A DNA stretch of 64,000 nucleotides from Myxococcus sp. CA023 (GTDB taxonomy: Bacteria > Myxococcota > Myxococcia > Myxococcales > Myxococcaceae): the NCBI RefSeq assembly GCF_010998615.1, contig NZ_JAAEAH010000009.1, positions 1-64,000 of the forward strand. The letters run 5' to 3'. This document shows, one piece after another, positions 8,297 through 17,452 of the stretch (positions are counted from its first letter, which is position 1; the number at the start of each line of letters is the position of its first letter). The notes under the pieces are model-generated. The model searched no databases. It saw nothing but the letters and a program-made list of their open reading frames with translations, and had not been told where the DNA came from. Both the position numbers and the translations under genes were made by a program.

Positions 8297-9822
8297 GCGC
8301 GCCCGTGGATACGGCGATGAGCCCTCCGGCCCCGGAGCCGATGGCTTCGGGTGGTGGCCAGGTCGCGGGCGCGGAGCCCTGGTCGCAGCGGTGGGGGGAC
8401 CGGCTCAACCCGCTGGTGGTGAAGGAGCTCCGCCAGGGACTGCGCACGCGCGTCTTCTGGGTGTGCTTCGGGTTGATGCTACTGGCGTGCCTGGCGGTGG
8501 CGCTGGTGGCCTACGTGGACACGCGCGAGGGCGGCTACTCGCGGCGCGGCCAGGGTTACTTCTTCTCCTTCTTCGTCTGCCTGGGCGTCGCGCACTTCTT
8601 CGTCATCCCGTACAGCGCCTACCGCTCGTTGGCGCGTGAGCGCGAGGACGAGACGTGGGTGTTGCTGGTGCTCACCGGCCTGGGGCCGCGCCGCATCCTC
8701 CGGGGCAAGGTGGCGTCGTTCCTCGTGCAGGCGGCCCTGTATGCCTCCGCCGCGGGGCCCTTCCTCCTCTTCAGCTACTTCCTCAATGGCATCACGCTGT
8801 CCACGATTCTGGTGGTGCTGGCGCTGGGCGGCGCGTGGCTCGTATTCCTCACGGTGGCCAGCGTGTGCGCGGCGACGCTGGCCGACGGCCGCATGGGGCG
8901 TGCCTTCGTCCACTTCGGTCTGCTGGGCGCACTGGGCCTGGCGCTGGTGCAGGGCCTGGGCGCGGCCTACGCGATATCGGAGACGGGAGACCGGTTCCTG
9001 CATGATGTGGAATTCCGCTATCTGGTGGGCATCGCGCTGATGCTGATGCTCATGGACGGCTGGCTGCTCTTCGAGGCCGCCGCATCCCGACTGTCCCTGC
9101 CCACGGAGGACTACACGCGGGGGCCGCGTCGCGCGGTGGGGGTGCAGGTGCTGGTGGGCGTGCTCGTCGGCTGTGCCATCTGGTGGCTGACGGGGCGTAA
9201 GCACAGTGTTCCGGAGATGTTCGCGCTCCTGGGCGGCGTCCACCTGTTGGGTGTGGGCATGTTCGTGGTCGCGGACGTGGATGGCCAGGCGCGCCCGCTG
9301 CGCGCGACCACCCGGCCCTGGTCCGTGCTGCGGCCCGGCGCGCTGCGGGGCTTCCGCTGGATGGTGTTCCTGCTGGGAGCCTGGAGCGCGCTGTTCTGGG
9401 GCTTGCAGGTGGGGTCCTCGGACGTGCCGCTGAAGGGCCTCTCCCTGCGGATGGCCACCCTGGCGTTGCCGGCGTATGGCGTGCTCTTCCTGTCGCTGGC
9501 GGTGTGGCTGGGGCGGAAGGTGCGCCCGGACCGGCTGGCCACGCCCGTGGCGGTGCGCTTGATGTTCGTGGCTTCCGTGGCGCTGGCCTCGGCGCTGCCT
9601 CCGTTGGTGGCGGTGTTGATGGGATTCGATGGGGATGACCCCGTCCTCAACCTCTTCAACCCCGTGGTGGGCATCGCGAACTTCGCCACGTACGACTACG
9701 GGGCGTCCGGGCCGAAGATGTCCTGGGACTTGCTGGGCGCGGTCGTGGGCCTGGCGCTGGTGGCCGCCTTCGGGACGGACCGGATGCTCGTGGCGCGTGA
9801 GCGGCGGGCCCACACGTCGTGA
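8293..9822 (+). CDS. ABC-2 type transporter permease
   Basis: A 509-residue integral membrane protein that pairs with the ATPase upstream (4-nt GTGA overlap). After a cytoplasmic N-terminal tail comes NPLVVKELRQGLRTR, the amphipathic entry motif of ABC-2 permeases. About twelve hydrophobic segments follow, the first being VFWVCFGLMLLACLAVALVAY, and the motif LAREREDETWVLLVLTGL. The twelve-helix size suggests two six-helix units in one chain. The GTG start at 8293 fits the coupling; the frame is open upstream only inside the ATPase gene. Confidence 0.85.
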   Translation: MSAPVDTAMSPPAPEPMASGGGQVAGAEPWSQRWGDRLNPLVVKELRQGLRTRVFWVCFGLMLLACLAVALVAYVDTREGGYSRRGQGYFFSFFVCLGVAHFFVIPYSAYRSLAREREDETWVLLVLTGLGPRRILRGKVASFLVQAALYASAAGPFLLFSYFLNGITLSTILVVLALGGAWLVFLTVASVCAATLADGRMGRAFVHFGLLGALGLALVQGLGAAYAISETGDRFLHDVEFRYLVGIALMLMLMDGWLLFEAAASRLSLPTEDYTRGPRRAVGVQVLVGVLVGCAIWWLTGRKHSVPEMFALLGGVHLLGVGMFVVADVDGQARPLRATTRPWSVLRPGALRGFRWMVFLLGAWSALFWGLQVGSSDVPLKGLSLRMATLALPAYGVLFLSLAVWLGRKVRPDRLATPVAVRLMFVASVALASALPPLVAVLMGFDGDDPVLNLFNPVVGIANFATYDYGASGPKMSWDLLGAVVGLALVAAFGTDRMLVARERRAHTS

Positions 9823-10679
9823 GCGAGCGGATGGACGCAGCCGCCGTCGCGCGGCTTGTTCCGGGGCTGGCCCTGGCGCTGCCCAGGGTGCCCCACCGGG
9901 GGCTCTTGGGGGAGGTCCGTGCCACGTCCGCGGGCAGCGCGCTGGAGTTGCATGACTTCCGTGCGTACCAGCCCGGGGATGACCTGCGGCAGGTGGACTG
10001 GAACGCGGTGGCGCGCACGGGAGAGCTCGTGCTGCGCATCCGCCAGGATGAGGTGTCGCCGCGCGTGGAGGTGGTGCTGGATGGCTCGCGCTCCATGGCG
10101 CTGTCCCCGCGCAAGGCCGCGTGCGCGCGGGAGGTGGCGCTGCTGACGGCGGAGGTGGCGGCGCGGCAGGGACTGTCGCCCACGTTGCTGGTGGCTGGTG
10201 CCCGGCCGGAGCGTGCTCAGGGACAGGCGTGCCGGGCGGCCTTGGAAGCGGCGGACTTCGACGCGCGGGACGGACTGCCGGAGTCGCTGGGGCGCCTGCC
10301 GCCGCTGCGGCCGTGTGGGCTGCGCGTGGTGGTGAGTGACTTCCTCTTCGAAGCGGACCTGCCGGCGTTGTGCGCGCGGCTGGCGCGTGGCGCGTCGGGC
10401 CTCTTCCTGGCGCAGGTGCTGGACGCCGAGGACCTGGACCCCGCTGGGGGGGACGGGGCCCGGCTGGTGGATTCGGAGAGCGGCGCGGCGCTGGAGGAGT
10501 TGCTGACCGACGAGGTGCTGGCCGCGTACACGCGCCGCTTCGCGGAGCACCAGCGCGGCTTGAGGGGCGCGGCCTTGCGTGCTCGTGGGGCGCTGCTCAC
10601 CGCACGGGCACAGGATGCGCTGGGCGCGTTGGTCGCGGGGTCGCTGCGGCCTCTGTTCCTCGCGGCGGGTGCGTTGTGA
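9819..10679 (+). CDS. DUF58 domain protein (vWA-like MoxR partner)
   Basis: A 286-residue cytoplasmic protein. It carries the DUF58 hallmark YQPGDDLRQVDWNAVARTG (about residues 48-66), followed by VEVVLDGSRSMAL, a degenerate vWA metal-site strand (D-G-S-R-S). DUF58 proteins are encoded next to MoxR ATPases and are regarded as their adaptor or client partners. GTG start with a GTGA overlap with the permease. A 17-codon frame overlaps its own stop by 4 nt and leads into the next gene. Confidence 0.88.
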   Translation: MSERMDAAAVARLVPGLALALPRVPHRGLLGEVRATSAGSALELHDFRAYQPGDDLRQVDWNAVARTGELVLRIRQDEVSPRVEVVLDGSRSMALSPRKAACAREVALLTAEVAARQGLSPTLLVAGARPERAQGQACRAALEAADFDARDGLPESLGRLPPLRPCGLRVVVSDFLFEADLPALCARLARGASGLFLAQVLDAEDLDPAGGDGARLVDSESGAALEELLTDEVLAAYTRRFAEHQRGLRGAALRARGALLTARAQDALGALVAGSLRPLFLAAGAL

Positions 10680-10729
10680 GGGGGCGCTGGGTGGCGGGCA
10701 TGGAGCGCGTCGCGGGAGGTGACGCGTGA
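10676..10729 (+). CDS. Possible 17-codon coupling frame between DUF58 and BatA-like genes
   Basis: Starts GTG in a GTGA overlap with the DUF58 stop and ends TGA in a GTGA overlap with the next gene's start, so it fills the apparent 46-nt gap exactly. The peptide would be VRGRWVAGMERVAGGDA. Its last codons contain GGGAGGTGA, which serves as ribosome-binding site for the next gene. It may only keep ribosomes moving through the junction. No function for the peptide is suggested, and chance in GC-rich DNA is possible. Confidence 0.3.
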   Translation: MRGRWVAGMERVAGGDA

Positions 10730-12510
10730 GCTTCGGCTTCCCGTGGGGGCTGCTGGCGCTGGGCGCGCTCGTGCCGCTGGTGGCGGCGTACTTCCTGCGG
10801 CGCCGGCAGAAGCCGGTGGTGGTGAGCGCGCTCTTCCTGTGGCGCAGGCCCAGTCCCCGCGCCGAGGCGGGGCCTCGCTGGGAGCGCTTCACGCGGGAGG
10901 CGTCGCTGCTGCTGGAGGTGCTGGCGGTGGTGGCCGCCGCGCTCTTCCTGGCGGACGTGCGGTGGGGAGATTCGGCGCGGGTCCGGCACCTGGTGCTGGT
11001 GGTGGATGGGAGCCTGTCCATGTCCGCGCGCGGGCCGGACGGTGTGACGGTGTTGGAGCAGGTGCGGCGCGAGGCGGCGGCGCGCGTGGAGTCGGAGGAG
11101 GCGACGCAGGTGACGCTGCTGGCCAGTGGCGGCACGCCGCGCATGCTCGCGGGGCCAGAGGCGGAGCCTTCTCGGGCGTTGGCCGCGCTGGAGTCCTTCC
11201 TGGCGCAGGGCGCGGACCATGACCCGATGCCCACGCTCATCTGGGCGCAGGAGCTGGCGGGGGCGGGACGGCGCGTGGCCTTCTTCACGGACGTTCCTCC
11301 GGTGAACGCGGCCCTGGTGCCCGCGTCCGTGCGGTGGACGGCGCTGGGGACCGCGCGAGGCAACGTGGCGCTGGTCTCCGCGCAGCGGCGCGATGAGGGG
11401 CCCACTGCCACGGTGACGCTGAGGGTGGCGCGTTTCGGGGAGGCGCCTGAGGAGGTGGACGTTCGGGTTCGCGCGTTGCCAGGGGCCGGTGCGAAGGCCG
11501 GCACGGAGCGGGTGGAACGCGTGCAGCTTCCGGAGGAGGGCACCGCGACGGTCCGGCTGACGTTCCAGGAAGCGGGCGATGTGGAGGTGTCGCTTCCAGA
11601 CGACGCGTTGCCCGAGGACGGCCAGGTGCGGCTGCCGCCCGCGCCCATGCGCCCCATCGCGGTGGCGTTGGCGCAGGGACTGGGCGCTCCCGAGCAGACC
11701 GCACTGGAGCGGTTCCTCGCGGTATCGCCGGAGGTGGCGCGCGGAGCGGAGGGCTCGGCGACGGACGGGGTGTTGGTGCTGGGCCCGCCAGGGACGGATG
11801 CGCGGGTGACGGTGGGGGCGGGCGGCGCGCCGCGCACGTTCGTGGGGCCGTTCTTCTCCGAGAAGGGGCACCCGCTGCTGGATGACGTGCAGTTGGCGGG
11901 CGTGCGGTGGACGGCAGGGGACAATCCGCCTGGAAAGCCACTGGTGAGCGCCGGGGACGCGGTGCTGGTGTCCGAGGAGGCGGACGGCCGGGTTCACGTC
12001 AACGTGGACCTGTCGCGTTCGAACGTGCAGCGCGTGTCCGCGTGGCCGGTGCTGCTGAGCAATCTGGTGCGAGAGGCCCGCCGCACGCGGGAGGGTTTTC
12101 CTCGGCGGCAGCTGATGCTGGGCGAGCCGCTGCCGGTGGTGACGCTCGCGGGTGCGCGTTACACGCTCGTGGGACCGGGGGGCAGCCGGCCAGTGTTTGG
12201 CGCGGGCGAGGTGACGCTGTCGCCTCCCACCGGGCCGGGGGCTTATTCGCTGGAGCGTGACGGCGATGTGGTGGACACGGCGCAAGTGCTGGCGCTGGAC
12301 GCCCGGGAGTCGGACCTGCGTGAGCGCGGGAGCGCGGAGGTGCCGGCACGTGAGGCGGGGGAAGACGACGCGGGAGGCAACGCGCCGGGCCGGGCTCGAT
12401 GGCCTCTGGTTCTTCTGCTCGCCGCGCTGGTGGCGGACTTCTACCTCACGCGGAGGGAGACGCCAGGCGCCCCCGGGGCGAGTGCGGCAAGTACTGGGGG
12501 CGCTTCATGA
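10726..12510 (+). CDS. BatA-like protein with vWA domain, membrane-anchored at both ends
   Basis: A 594-residue protein. The N-terminus FGFPWGLLALGALVPLVAAYFL and the following VVVSALFLWRRP match the BatA (aerotolerance-type) N-terminal domain with two membrane helices. A vWA domain follows at about 85-230 with LVLVVDGSLSMSA, whose DxSxS forms the metal-ion site. A beta-rich middle leads to a last helix near 560-580 (WPLVLLLAALVADFYLT). Bat proteins work with MoxR ATPases at the cell envelope. GTG start 5 nt after GGGAGGTGA. The stop overlaps by ATGA with a 43-codon frame. Confidence 0.85.
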   Translation: MSFGFPWGLLALGALVPLVAAYFLRRRQKPVVVSALFLWRRPSPRAEAGPRWERFTREASLLLEVLAVVAAALFLADVRWGDSARVRHLVLVVDGSLSMSARGPDGVTVLEQVRREAAARVESEEATQVTLLASGGTPRMLAGPEAEPSRALAALESFLAQGADHDPMPTLIWAQELAGAGRRVAFFTDVPPVNAALVPASVRWTALGTARGNVALVSAQRRDEGPTATVTLRVARFGEAPEEVDVRVRALPGAGAKAGTERVERVQLPEEGTATVRLTFQEAGDVEVSLPDDALPEDGQVRLPPAPMRPIAVALAQGLGAPEQTALERFLAVSPEVARGAEGSATDGVLVLGPPGTDARVTVGAGGAPRTFVGPFFSEKGHPLLDDVQLAGVRWTAGDNPPGKPLVSAGDAVLVSEEADGRVHVNVDLSRSNVQRVSAWPVLLSNLVREARRTREGFPRRQLMLGEPLPVVTLAGARYTLVGPGGSRPVFGAGEVTLSPPTGPGAYSLERDGDVVDTAQVLALDARESDLRERGSAEVPAREAGEDDAGGNAPGRARWPLVLLLAALVADFYLTRRETPGAPGASAASTGGAS

Positions 12511-12638
12511 GCGCGTCATTGGTGCGACGGAAGACTTCGATGAAGGCGCGTGAGGTGAGCGCGTGGTGGGTGATGGGACGCCCGGTTCCCGTGCCGCTTG
12601 ATGCCGCCATGGCTTCCCGGCGCTGGAGCCGCGCATGA
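12507..12638 (+). CDS. Possible 43-residue coupling peptide between the two vWA genes
   Basis: The ATG lies in an ATGA overlap with the BatA-like stop, and the TGA lies in an ATGA overlap with the next vWA gene's ATG. The frame therefore spans the 124-nt gap exactly. The predicted peptide is basic (13% Arg plus Lys) with no membrane segment or known motif. Exact overlap at both ends parallels the 17-codon frame upstream and suggests translational coupling; it could still be chance, because stops are rare in this DNA. Confidence 0.35.
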   Translation: MSASLVRRKTSMKAREVSAWWVMGRPVPVPLDAAMASRRWSRA

Positions 12639-15379
12639 CCTTCTCCCTCCCGCAGGCGTGGGTGCTGCTGCTGCCGCTGGGCCTCTTCCTCTGGAAGTAC
12701 GGCCGCCGGCCGGGCCCGCCCATGTGGCTGCGTGCCGCGCTGCTGGTGCTCGTCGTCGGCGCGCTCTCGGGCCCCGAGCTGCGATGGGCCGATGCCGGCA
12801 GTGACGTCGTCGTGGTGGTGGACCGCTCCGCGTCCATGCCTCGTGACGTGGACCGCACAGCCCAGGAACTCATCACCCTCCTGGAGTCGCAGCGGCGTCC
12901 CGGGGACCGCGTGGGGGTCATCACCTTCGGCCGGGAAGCGCGCGTCGAGCAGCCCCTCTCCACCCTCGGAGGCTTTGGCGGTTTCACGCGCCCCGTGGAC
13001 ACGGAGGCTTCCGACCTGTCCGCCGCGTTGGATGCCGCGAGCGCCCTCATCCCCGACGAGCGCACCGGCCGCGTGCTGGTGCTGTCCGATGGCCGCGCCA
13101 CGGGCGTGGATGCGCGCGGCGCCGCGCGGCGACTGGCGGCCCGGGGCCTCGCCGTGGACTGGCGCCACATCGCTCGCCCCGAACCGCCGCTCGATGTGGC
13201 CGTCGTCTCCGTGGACGTCCCCGCCGCCGTTTCCGAGCGTGAGCCCTTCCAGTTCTCCGCCGTGGTGCAAGCCTCCGCCGCCGTCACCGGCACCGTCCGC
13301 CTGGAGCGCAATGGCCGCGTGCTCCTCCAGGGGCCCTTCGACTTCCAGCCGGGCCCCAACGTGCTGCCGCTGCGCGACCTGGTCGAGGAGCCCGGCCTGG
13401 TCCGTTACCGGCTCTCCGTGGCCGCTCCCGGCGACGGCGTCGTGGAGAACGACCAGGGCGTCGCCGTGCTGCGCGTGGAGGGCCCGCCCCGGGTGTTGCT
13501 GCTCACGAACCAGTCCCGGGGAACGCTCGCGCAGTCGCTCGCCGCTTCGGGGTTGCAACTCGACGTGCGCACGCCGTTCCGCCTCACGTTGGATGACCTG
13601 GATGGCGTGGGCACCGTGGTGCTGGAGAACGTGGACGCCAATGCGCTCGGCGAGCCGGGGCTCAACGCGCTGGCGGCCTACGTCGAGCAGGCCGGAGGCG
13701 GGCTGGTGATGACCGGCGGACGCAACAGCTTCGGCGAGGGCGGCTTCCGTCGCTCGCCCGTGGAGCCGCTGCTCCCGGTGTCCCTGGAGATGCGCGAGGA
13801 GCAGCGTCGCGCGTCCCTGGCGCTGAGCGTGTTGATGGATGCCTCCTGCTCCATGGGGATGACCGTCCCGGATGGGCGGACGAAGATGGAACTGGCCGCC
13901 GAGGGCGTCGTGGCCGCCCTGACGCTGCTCAACCCCAAGGACGAGGTCTCCGTGCACATGGTGGACACGGCGGCCCATGAAATCTTCCCGCTCAGCCCGG
14001 TGGAGGCGGGGTTGCCCCTGGATGCCGTCGCGCGCGGATTCAGCGGTGGTGGTGGCATCTACGTGGGCGAGGCGCTCCGTGCCGGCCGCACGGAAATCCT
14101 CCGCAGCGAGAAGCCCACGCGCCACGTCCTCCTTTTCTCCGACGCAGCGGACTCCGAGGAGCCCGATGACTACCAGCGCACGCTGGCCCACTTGCGCGAG
14201 CAGGACGTGACGGTGTCCGTCATCGGGCTGGGCGTGCCCTCGGACCCGGACGCGGACCTGCTCCGGGAAGTGGCCCACCGGGGCGGTGGGCGCGTCTACT
14301 TCGCCGAGGACGCGATGAGCCTGCCGCGCATCTTCAGTCAGGAGACGCTCACGGTGGCGCGCGCCACCTTCGTGGATGAACCCGCGTCGCTGGAAGGCGC
14401 GCCCGACCTGCCGCTGCTCGGCCGGCTGTCCGCGGATGGGCTGCCCCAGGTGGGCGGCTACAACCTCACCTACCTCAAGCCCCGCGCCAACGTGGCGCTG
14501 CGCACCCTGGACACGAATGGCGCGCCCATCCTGGCGATGTGGCCGCGAGGCGCGGGACGCACGGTGGCCTTCACCGCGGAGGTGGACGGGCCGTACACCG
14601 GCGAGCTGCGAACGTGGTCCTCCCTGCGCGCGGCCCTGGAAGGGATGGTGCGCTGGACGCTGGCGGGCGCGGCGCCCGTCGGGGACGCGGTGGTGCGCAC
14701 CGAGCGGCGAGGGCACCTGCTGCGCGTGACGCTGGACCTGCCTCCAGGCGAGGCGCTGCCCGGCGCGGCACCGACGATGGTGCTCCTGCCCGGCGACGGA
14801 CGCGCCGCGCCGGTGGAGCGTCCGATGCGGTGGGAGGATGAAGACCGGCTCGTCGCCGAGTACCCGCTGGAGGGCAGTGGAACGTGGCACCCGGTGGTAC
14901 GGCTGGGCGCGAAGGTGCTGCGCGCGCCGCCCGTTACGCTGCCCTACGCGCCGGAGTTCGAGCCCGGCTCCACGAAGGCGGGACTGGAGCTGCTGCGCGC
15001 CATCGCGGCGGTAGGAGGCGGCGTGGAGCGCTTGTCCATGACGGGCCTCTTCATGGAGGCCCCGGAGTCGCTGGGCCGCGTGGCGCTGGCGCCGTGGCTG
15101 GTGGCCCTGGCGCTGGCCCTGCTGCTGGCGGAGGTGGCCGTGCGCCGCTTCCTCTCCGCGCCACGGCTGCGTGCGTCGCGGACCCGCGAGCGCTTCGTGT
15201 CCATTCCCGCGACGCCCACGGCGCCGTCGTCCACTCCGGGAACACGGACAACCCCGACGCCAGCTCCGCCGGCCCGCGAGGGCGATGCGGCTCCGGCGCC
15301 AGCGAAGCCGGCCGAGGGCAGCGTGGACTCCGCGCTGGACGCCGCACGAGCCCGGGCCCGCCGACGGCTGGACCGTTGA
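12635..15379 (+). CDS. Large membrane protein with two vWA domains and a GATase-like segment
   Basis: A 914-residue last gene of the operon. Two N-terminal helices (WVLLLPLGLFLWKY and AALLVLVVGALSG) precede vWA domain 1 with VVVVVDRSASMP (about residues 54-65). A segment with VLLLTNQSRGTLAQSL and GGRNSFGEGGF (about 285-375) has the glutamine-amidotransferase-like look common in this family. vWA domain 2 has SVLMDASCSMGM (about 398-410) with a full DxSxS site. The C-terminus has one helix (WLVALALALLLAEVAV) and a Pro/Ala-rich cytoplasmic tail. Two vWA domains facing the same partner suggest a scaffold for MoxR-driven remodelling of an envelope complex; this is inference. Confidence 0.85.
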   Translation: MTFSLPQAWVLLLPLGLFLWKYGRRPGPPMWLRAALLVLVVGALSGPELRWADAGSDVVVVVDRSASMPRDVDRTAQELITLLESQRRPGDRVGVITFGREARVEQPLSTLGGFGGFTRPVDTEASDLSAALDAASALIPDERTGRVLVLSDGRATGVDARGAARRLAARGLAVDWRHIARPEPPLDVAVVSVDVPAAVSEREPFQFSAVVQASAAVTGTVRLERNGRVLLQGPFDFQPGPNVLPLRDLVEEPGLVRYRLSVAAPGDGVVENDQGVAVLRVEGPPRVLLLTNQSRGTLAQSLAASGLQLDVRTPFRLTLDDLDGVGTVVLENVDANALGEPGLNALAAYVEQAGGGLVMTGGRNSFGEGGFRRSPVEPLLPVSLEMREEQRRASLALSVLMDASCSMGMTVPDGRTKMELAAEGVVAALTLLNPKDEVSVHMVDTAAHEIFPLSPVEAGLPLDAVARGFSGGGGIYVGEALRAGRTEILRSEKPTRHVLLFSDAADSEEPDDYQRTLAHLREQDVTVSVIGLGVPSDPDADLLREVAHRGGGRVYFAEDAMSLPRIFSQETLTVARATFVDEPASLEGAPDLPLLGRLSADGLPQVGGYNLTYLKPRANVALRTLDTNGAPILAMWPRGAGRTVAFTAEVDGPYTGELRTWSSLRAALEGMVRWTLAGAAPVGDAVVRTERRGHLLRVTLDLPPGEALPGAAPTMVLLPGDGRAAPVERPMRWEDEDRLVAEYPLEGSGTWHPVVRLGAKVLRAPPVTLPYAPEFEPGSTKAGLELLRAIAAVGGGVERLSMTGLFMEAPESLGRVALAPWLVALALALLLAEVAVRRFLSAPRLRASRTRERFVSIPATPTAPSSTPGTRTTPTPAPPAREGDAAPAPAKPAEGSVDSALDAARARARRRLDR

Positions 15380-15744
<365 letters not shown>

Positions 15745-16074
15745 TCACTCGAGGTGGGTGCGCAGTTCCTGCTCCAGCCTGGCGCGGGGCTGGGCGCCCA
15801 GCAGTTGCCGCACCACCTTGCCCTCCTTGAAGAGCAGCAGCGCCGGGACGGCGCGGACGCCATAGCGCATGGCGGACTCCGGATTGTCGTCCACGTCCAG
15901 GCTGGTCACCTTCAGCCGGCCCCGGAAATCGGCGGCAATCGCGTCAAGCACGGGGGCGAGCGCACGGCACGGCGGGCACCAGGTAGCGGTGAAGTCCACC
16001 AGCACGGGCTCGGATGACTCCAGCACCTCCCGTTGAAAGTGCGCGTCGTCCAGCGGGATGACGTTCGTCGTCAT
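15745..16074 (-). CDS. Thioredoxin-family protein with WCPPC active site
   Basis: A 109-residue cytoplasmic thiol-disulfide oxidoreductase with the full thioredoxin fold. The active site TWCPPCRALAPVL (about residues 31-43) has WCPPC instead of the usual WCGPC, which raises the redox potential in related proteins. The cis-Pro motif AVPALLLFKEGK (about 75-86) is intact. No signal peptide. A strong ribosome site (GAGGAGGA) lies 7-8 nt before the ATG. It follows the LysR gene by 119 nt on the same strand, so the two may be linked. Confidence 0.93.
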   Translation of the reverse strand: MTTNVIPLDDAHFQREVLESSEPVLVDFTATWCPPCRALAPVLDAIAADFRGRLKVTSLDVDDNPESAMRYGVRAVPALLLFKEGKVVRQLLGAQPRARLEQELRTHLE

Positions 16075-16193
16075 GGCGTGTCCTCCTCGTTCGGCCGGGC
16101 GCGTGGGCCCTGCCTGGGTGTGGACACAGGTGTAGTGGCCTCAGCGGGAACGGACGAGCGCCCGCGAGGGAACGCTGTGTTGCGCGAGGTCCC

Positions 16194-17132
16194 TTACCGG
16201 CTCCGGGAGGATGTGGGCTCGGTGGCGTCGTCCCAGGGGAGCGCGGCGCCGCGTTCACTCAACAGCGCCAGGAAGGCGCGCACCTTGGGCGGGAGCTGCC
16301 GCCTGCTGGGATAGACGGCGAAGACAGGGATGCCCGGCGGCGTTTCGGTTTCCAGCACCGGAACGAGCAGCCCGCCGCGCACGTCTTCGGCGACGAGCGA
16401 GGCGGGCAGTCGCACCACGCCCAGGCCCGCGCGCGCGGCCGCTTGTCCCGCGCGCACGCTGGGGACGCGCAGCCGCCCCGTCACCGGCAGGCTCTTCGCG
16501 CCGCGGCCCTCGCCGAAGAACCAGACCTCGTCGGTGCCGGGCGCGGCGAGCACGACGCAGGCATGACCTTGCAGCTCCGCCGAGGTTCGGGGTGTCCCTT
16601 GCCTCGCGAGATAGGCGGGGCTGGCGTAGTAGCCGGTGCGAAGGCGCCCGAGCCTTCGGGCCACCATGGCGGAGTCCGCGAGCGGGCCGGTCCGCAGCGC
16701 CAGGTCGTACTCCTCGGAGATGAGGTCCACGTGCGCTTCGGCGAGTGAGACTTCCACGCGGAGCAGGGGATTGCGCAACAGCAGCTCGGCGATGAGCGGT
16801 GTCAGCAGCTCGCCCAGCAGTGAGAGCGTGGCGATGCGCAAGGTGCCCTGCGGCGTGACACGTGACTCGCCGAGCGCGCGATTCACCTCGCGAGCCTCCG
16901 CCACCAGCCGCGCGCAGTGGGCGTGGTAGTCGCGGCCCACCTCCGTGAGCCGGAGCCCGCGCGTATTGCGCTCGATGAGCCGGACGCCGAGCCGCTCCTC
17001 CAATGCCGCGAGGCGGCGGCTCACCGTGGACTTGCGCAGCCCCAGCCGCTCCGCCGCGGCGGTGATGCCACCGGTCGCCACCACCTCGGTGAAGAGGAGC
17101 ATGTCATCCAGGAGGGGCGGGCTCGCGGGCAC
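16194..17132 (-). CDS. LysR-family transcriptional regulator
   Basis: A 312-residue DNA-binding regulator. The N-terminal winged helix-turn-helix (about residues 8-66) contains ITAAAERLGLRKSTVSRRLA and LEERLGVRLIERNTR, the LysR signature. The remaining 240 residues are the substrate-binding co-inducer domain. Its subgroup features (LTEVGRDYHAHC, LAVLRTGPLADS-like strands) place it with the CrgA/AaeR-like regulators, but the inducer is unknown. LysR genes usually control a divergent neighbour; here that is the secreted lipoprotein at 17453, across a 320-nt intergenic region. Confidence 0.93.
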   Translation of the reverse strand: MPASPPLLDDMLLFTEVVATGGITAAAERLGLRKSTVSRRLAALEERLGVRLIERNTRGLRLTEVGRDYHAHCARLVAEAREVNRALGESRVTPQGTLRIATLSLLGELLTPLIAELLLRNPLLRVEVSLAEAHVDLISEEYDLALRTGPLADSAMVARRLGRLRTGYYASPAYLARQGTPRTSAELQGHACVVLAAPGTDEVWFFGEGRGAKSLPVTGRLRVPSVRAGQAAARAGLGVVRLPASLVAEDVRGGLLVPVLETETPPGIPVFAVYPSRRQLPPKVRAFLALLSERGAALPWDDATEPTSSRSR

Positions 17133-17452
17133 GCGGTCAGCCTAACAGGACGGGCAGAACGCTCAGGGCGCCACGGTGGGGATGCACGGGGCCGGTCCGT
17201 CTCCGGCGTCGTCCGCCGCCCTTCGCCAGCGTGGACGTGCCTCATGGTGGGTACGCGACTCCCGGCGCCCGCGCTCTGTCTGTGTGGCCAGGGTGACGGA
17301 TTCAGCATGACACCAATAATCCGTCAGGCATTAAAGATAAGAAATTCTTGAATAATGTTTCACGCGGCTGGAGCCTCGGATTCCCCCAGGCCGTGTCCGG
17401 TGGACGGTGAGCACCGCTCTCCGGGTTCGCGGCCCATCCCCCCGAGGACGCG
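17133..17452. promoter_or_regulatory. Divergent LysR/lipoprotein intergenic region with AT-rich patch
   Basis: Around 17305-17365 the sequence turns strikingly AT-rich (TTAAAGATAAGAAATTCTTG, then AATAATG), unlike anything near it. It contains the near-palindrome AAGAA-A-TTCTT. This is the most likely place for the promoter of the downstream lipoprotein and possibly a regulator site. No exact consensus hexamers can be assigned. Confidence 0.45.
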
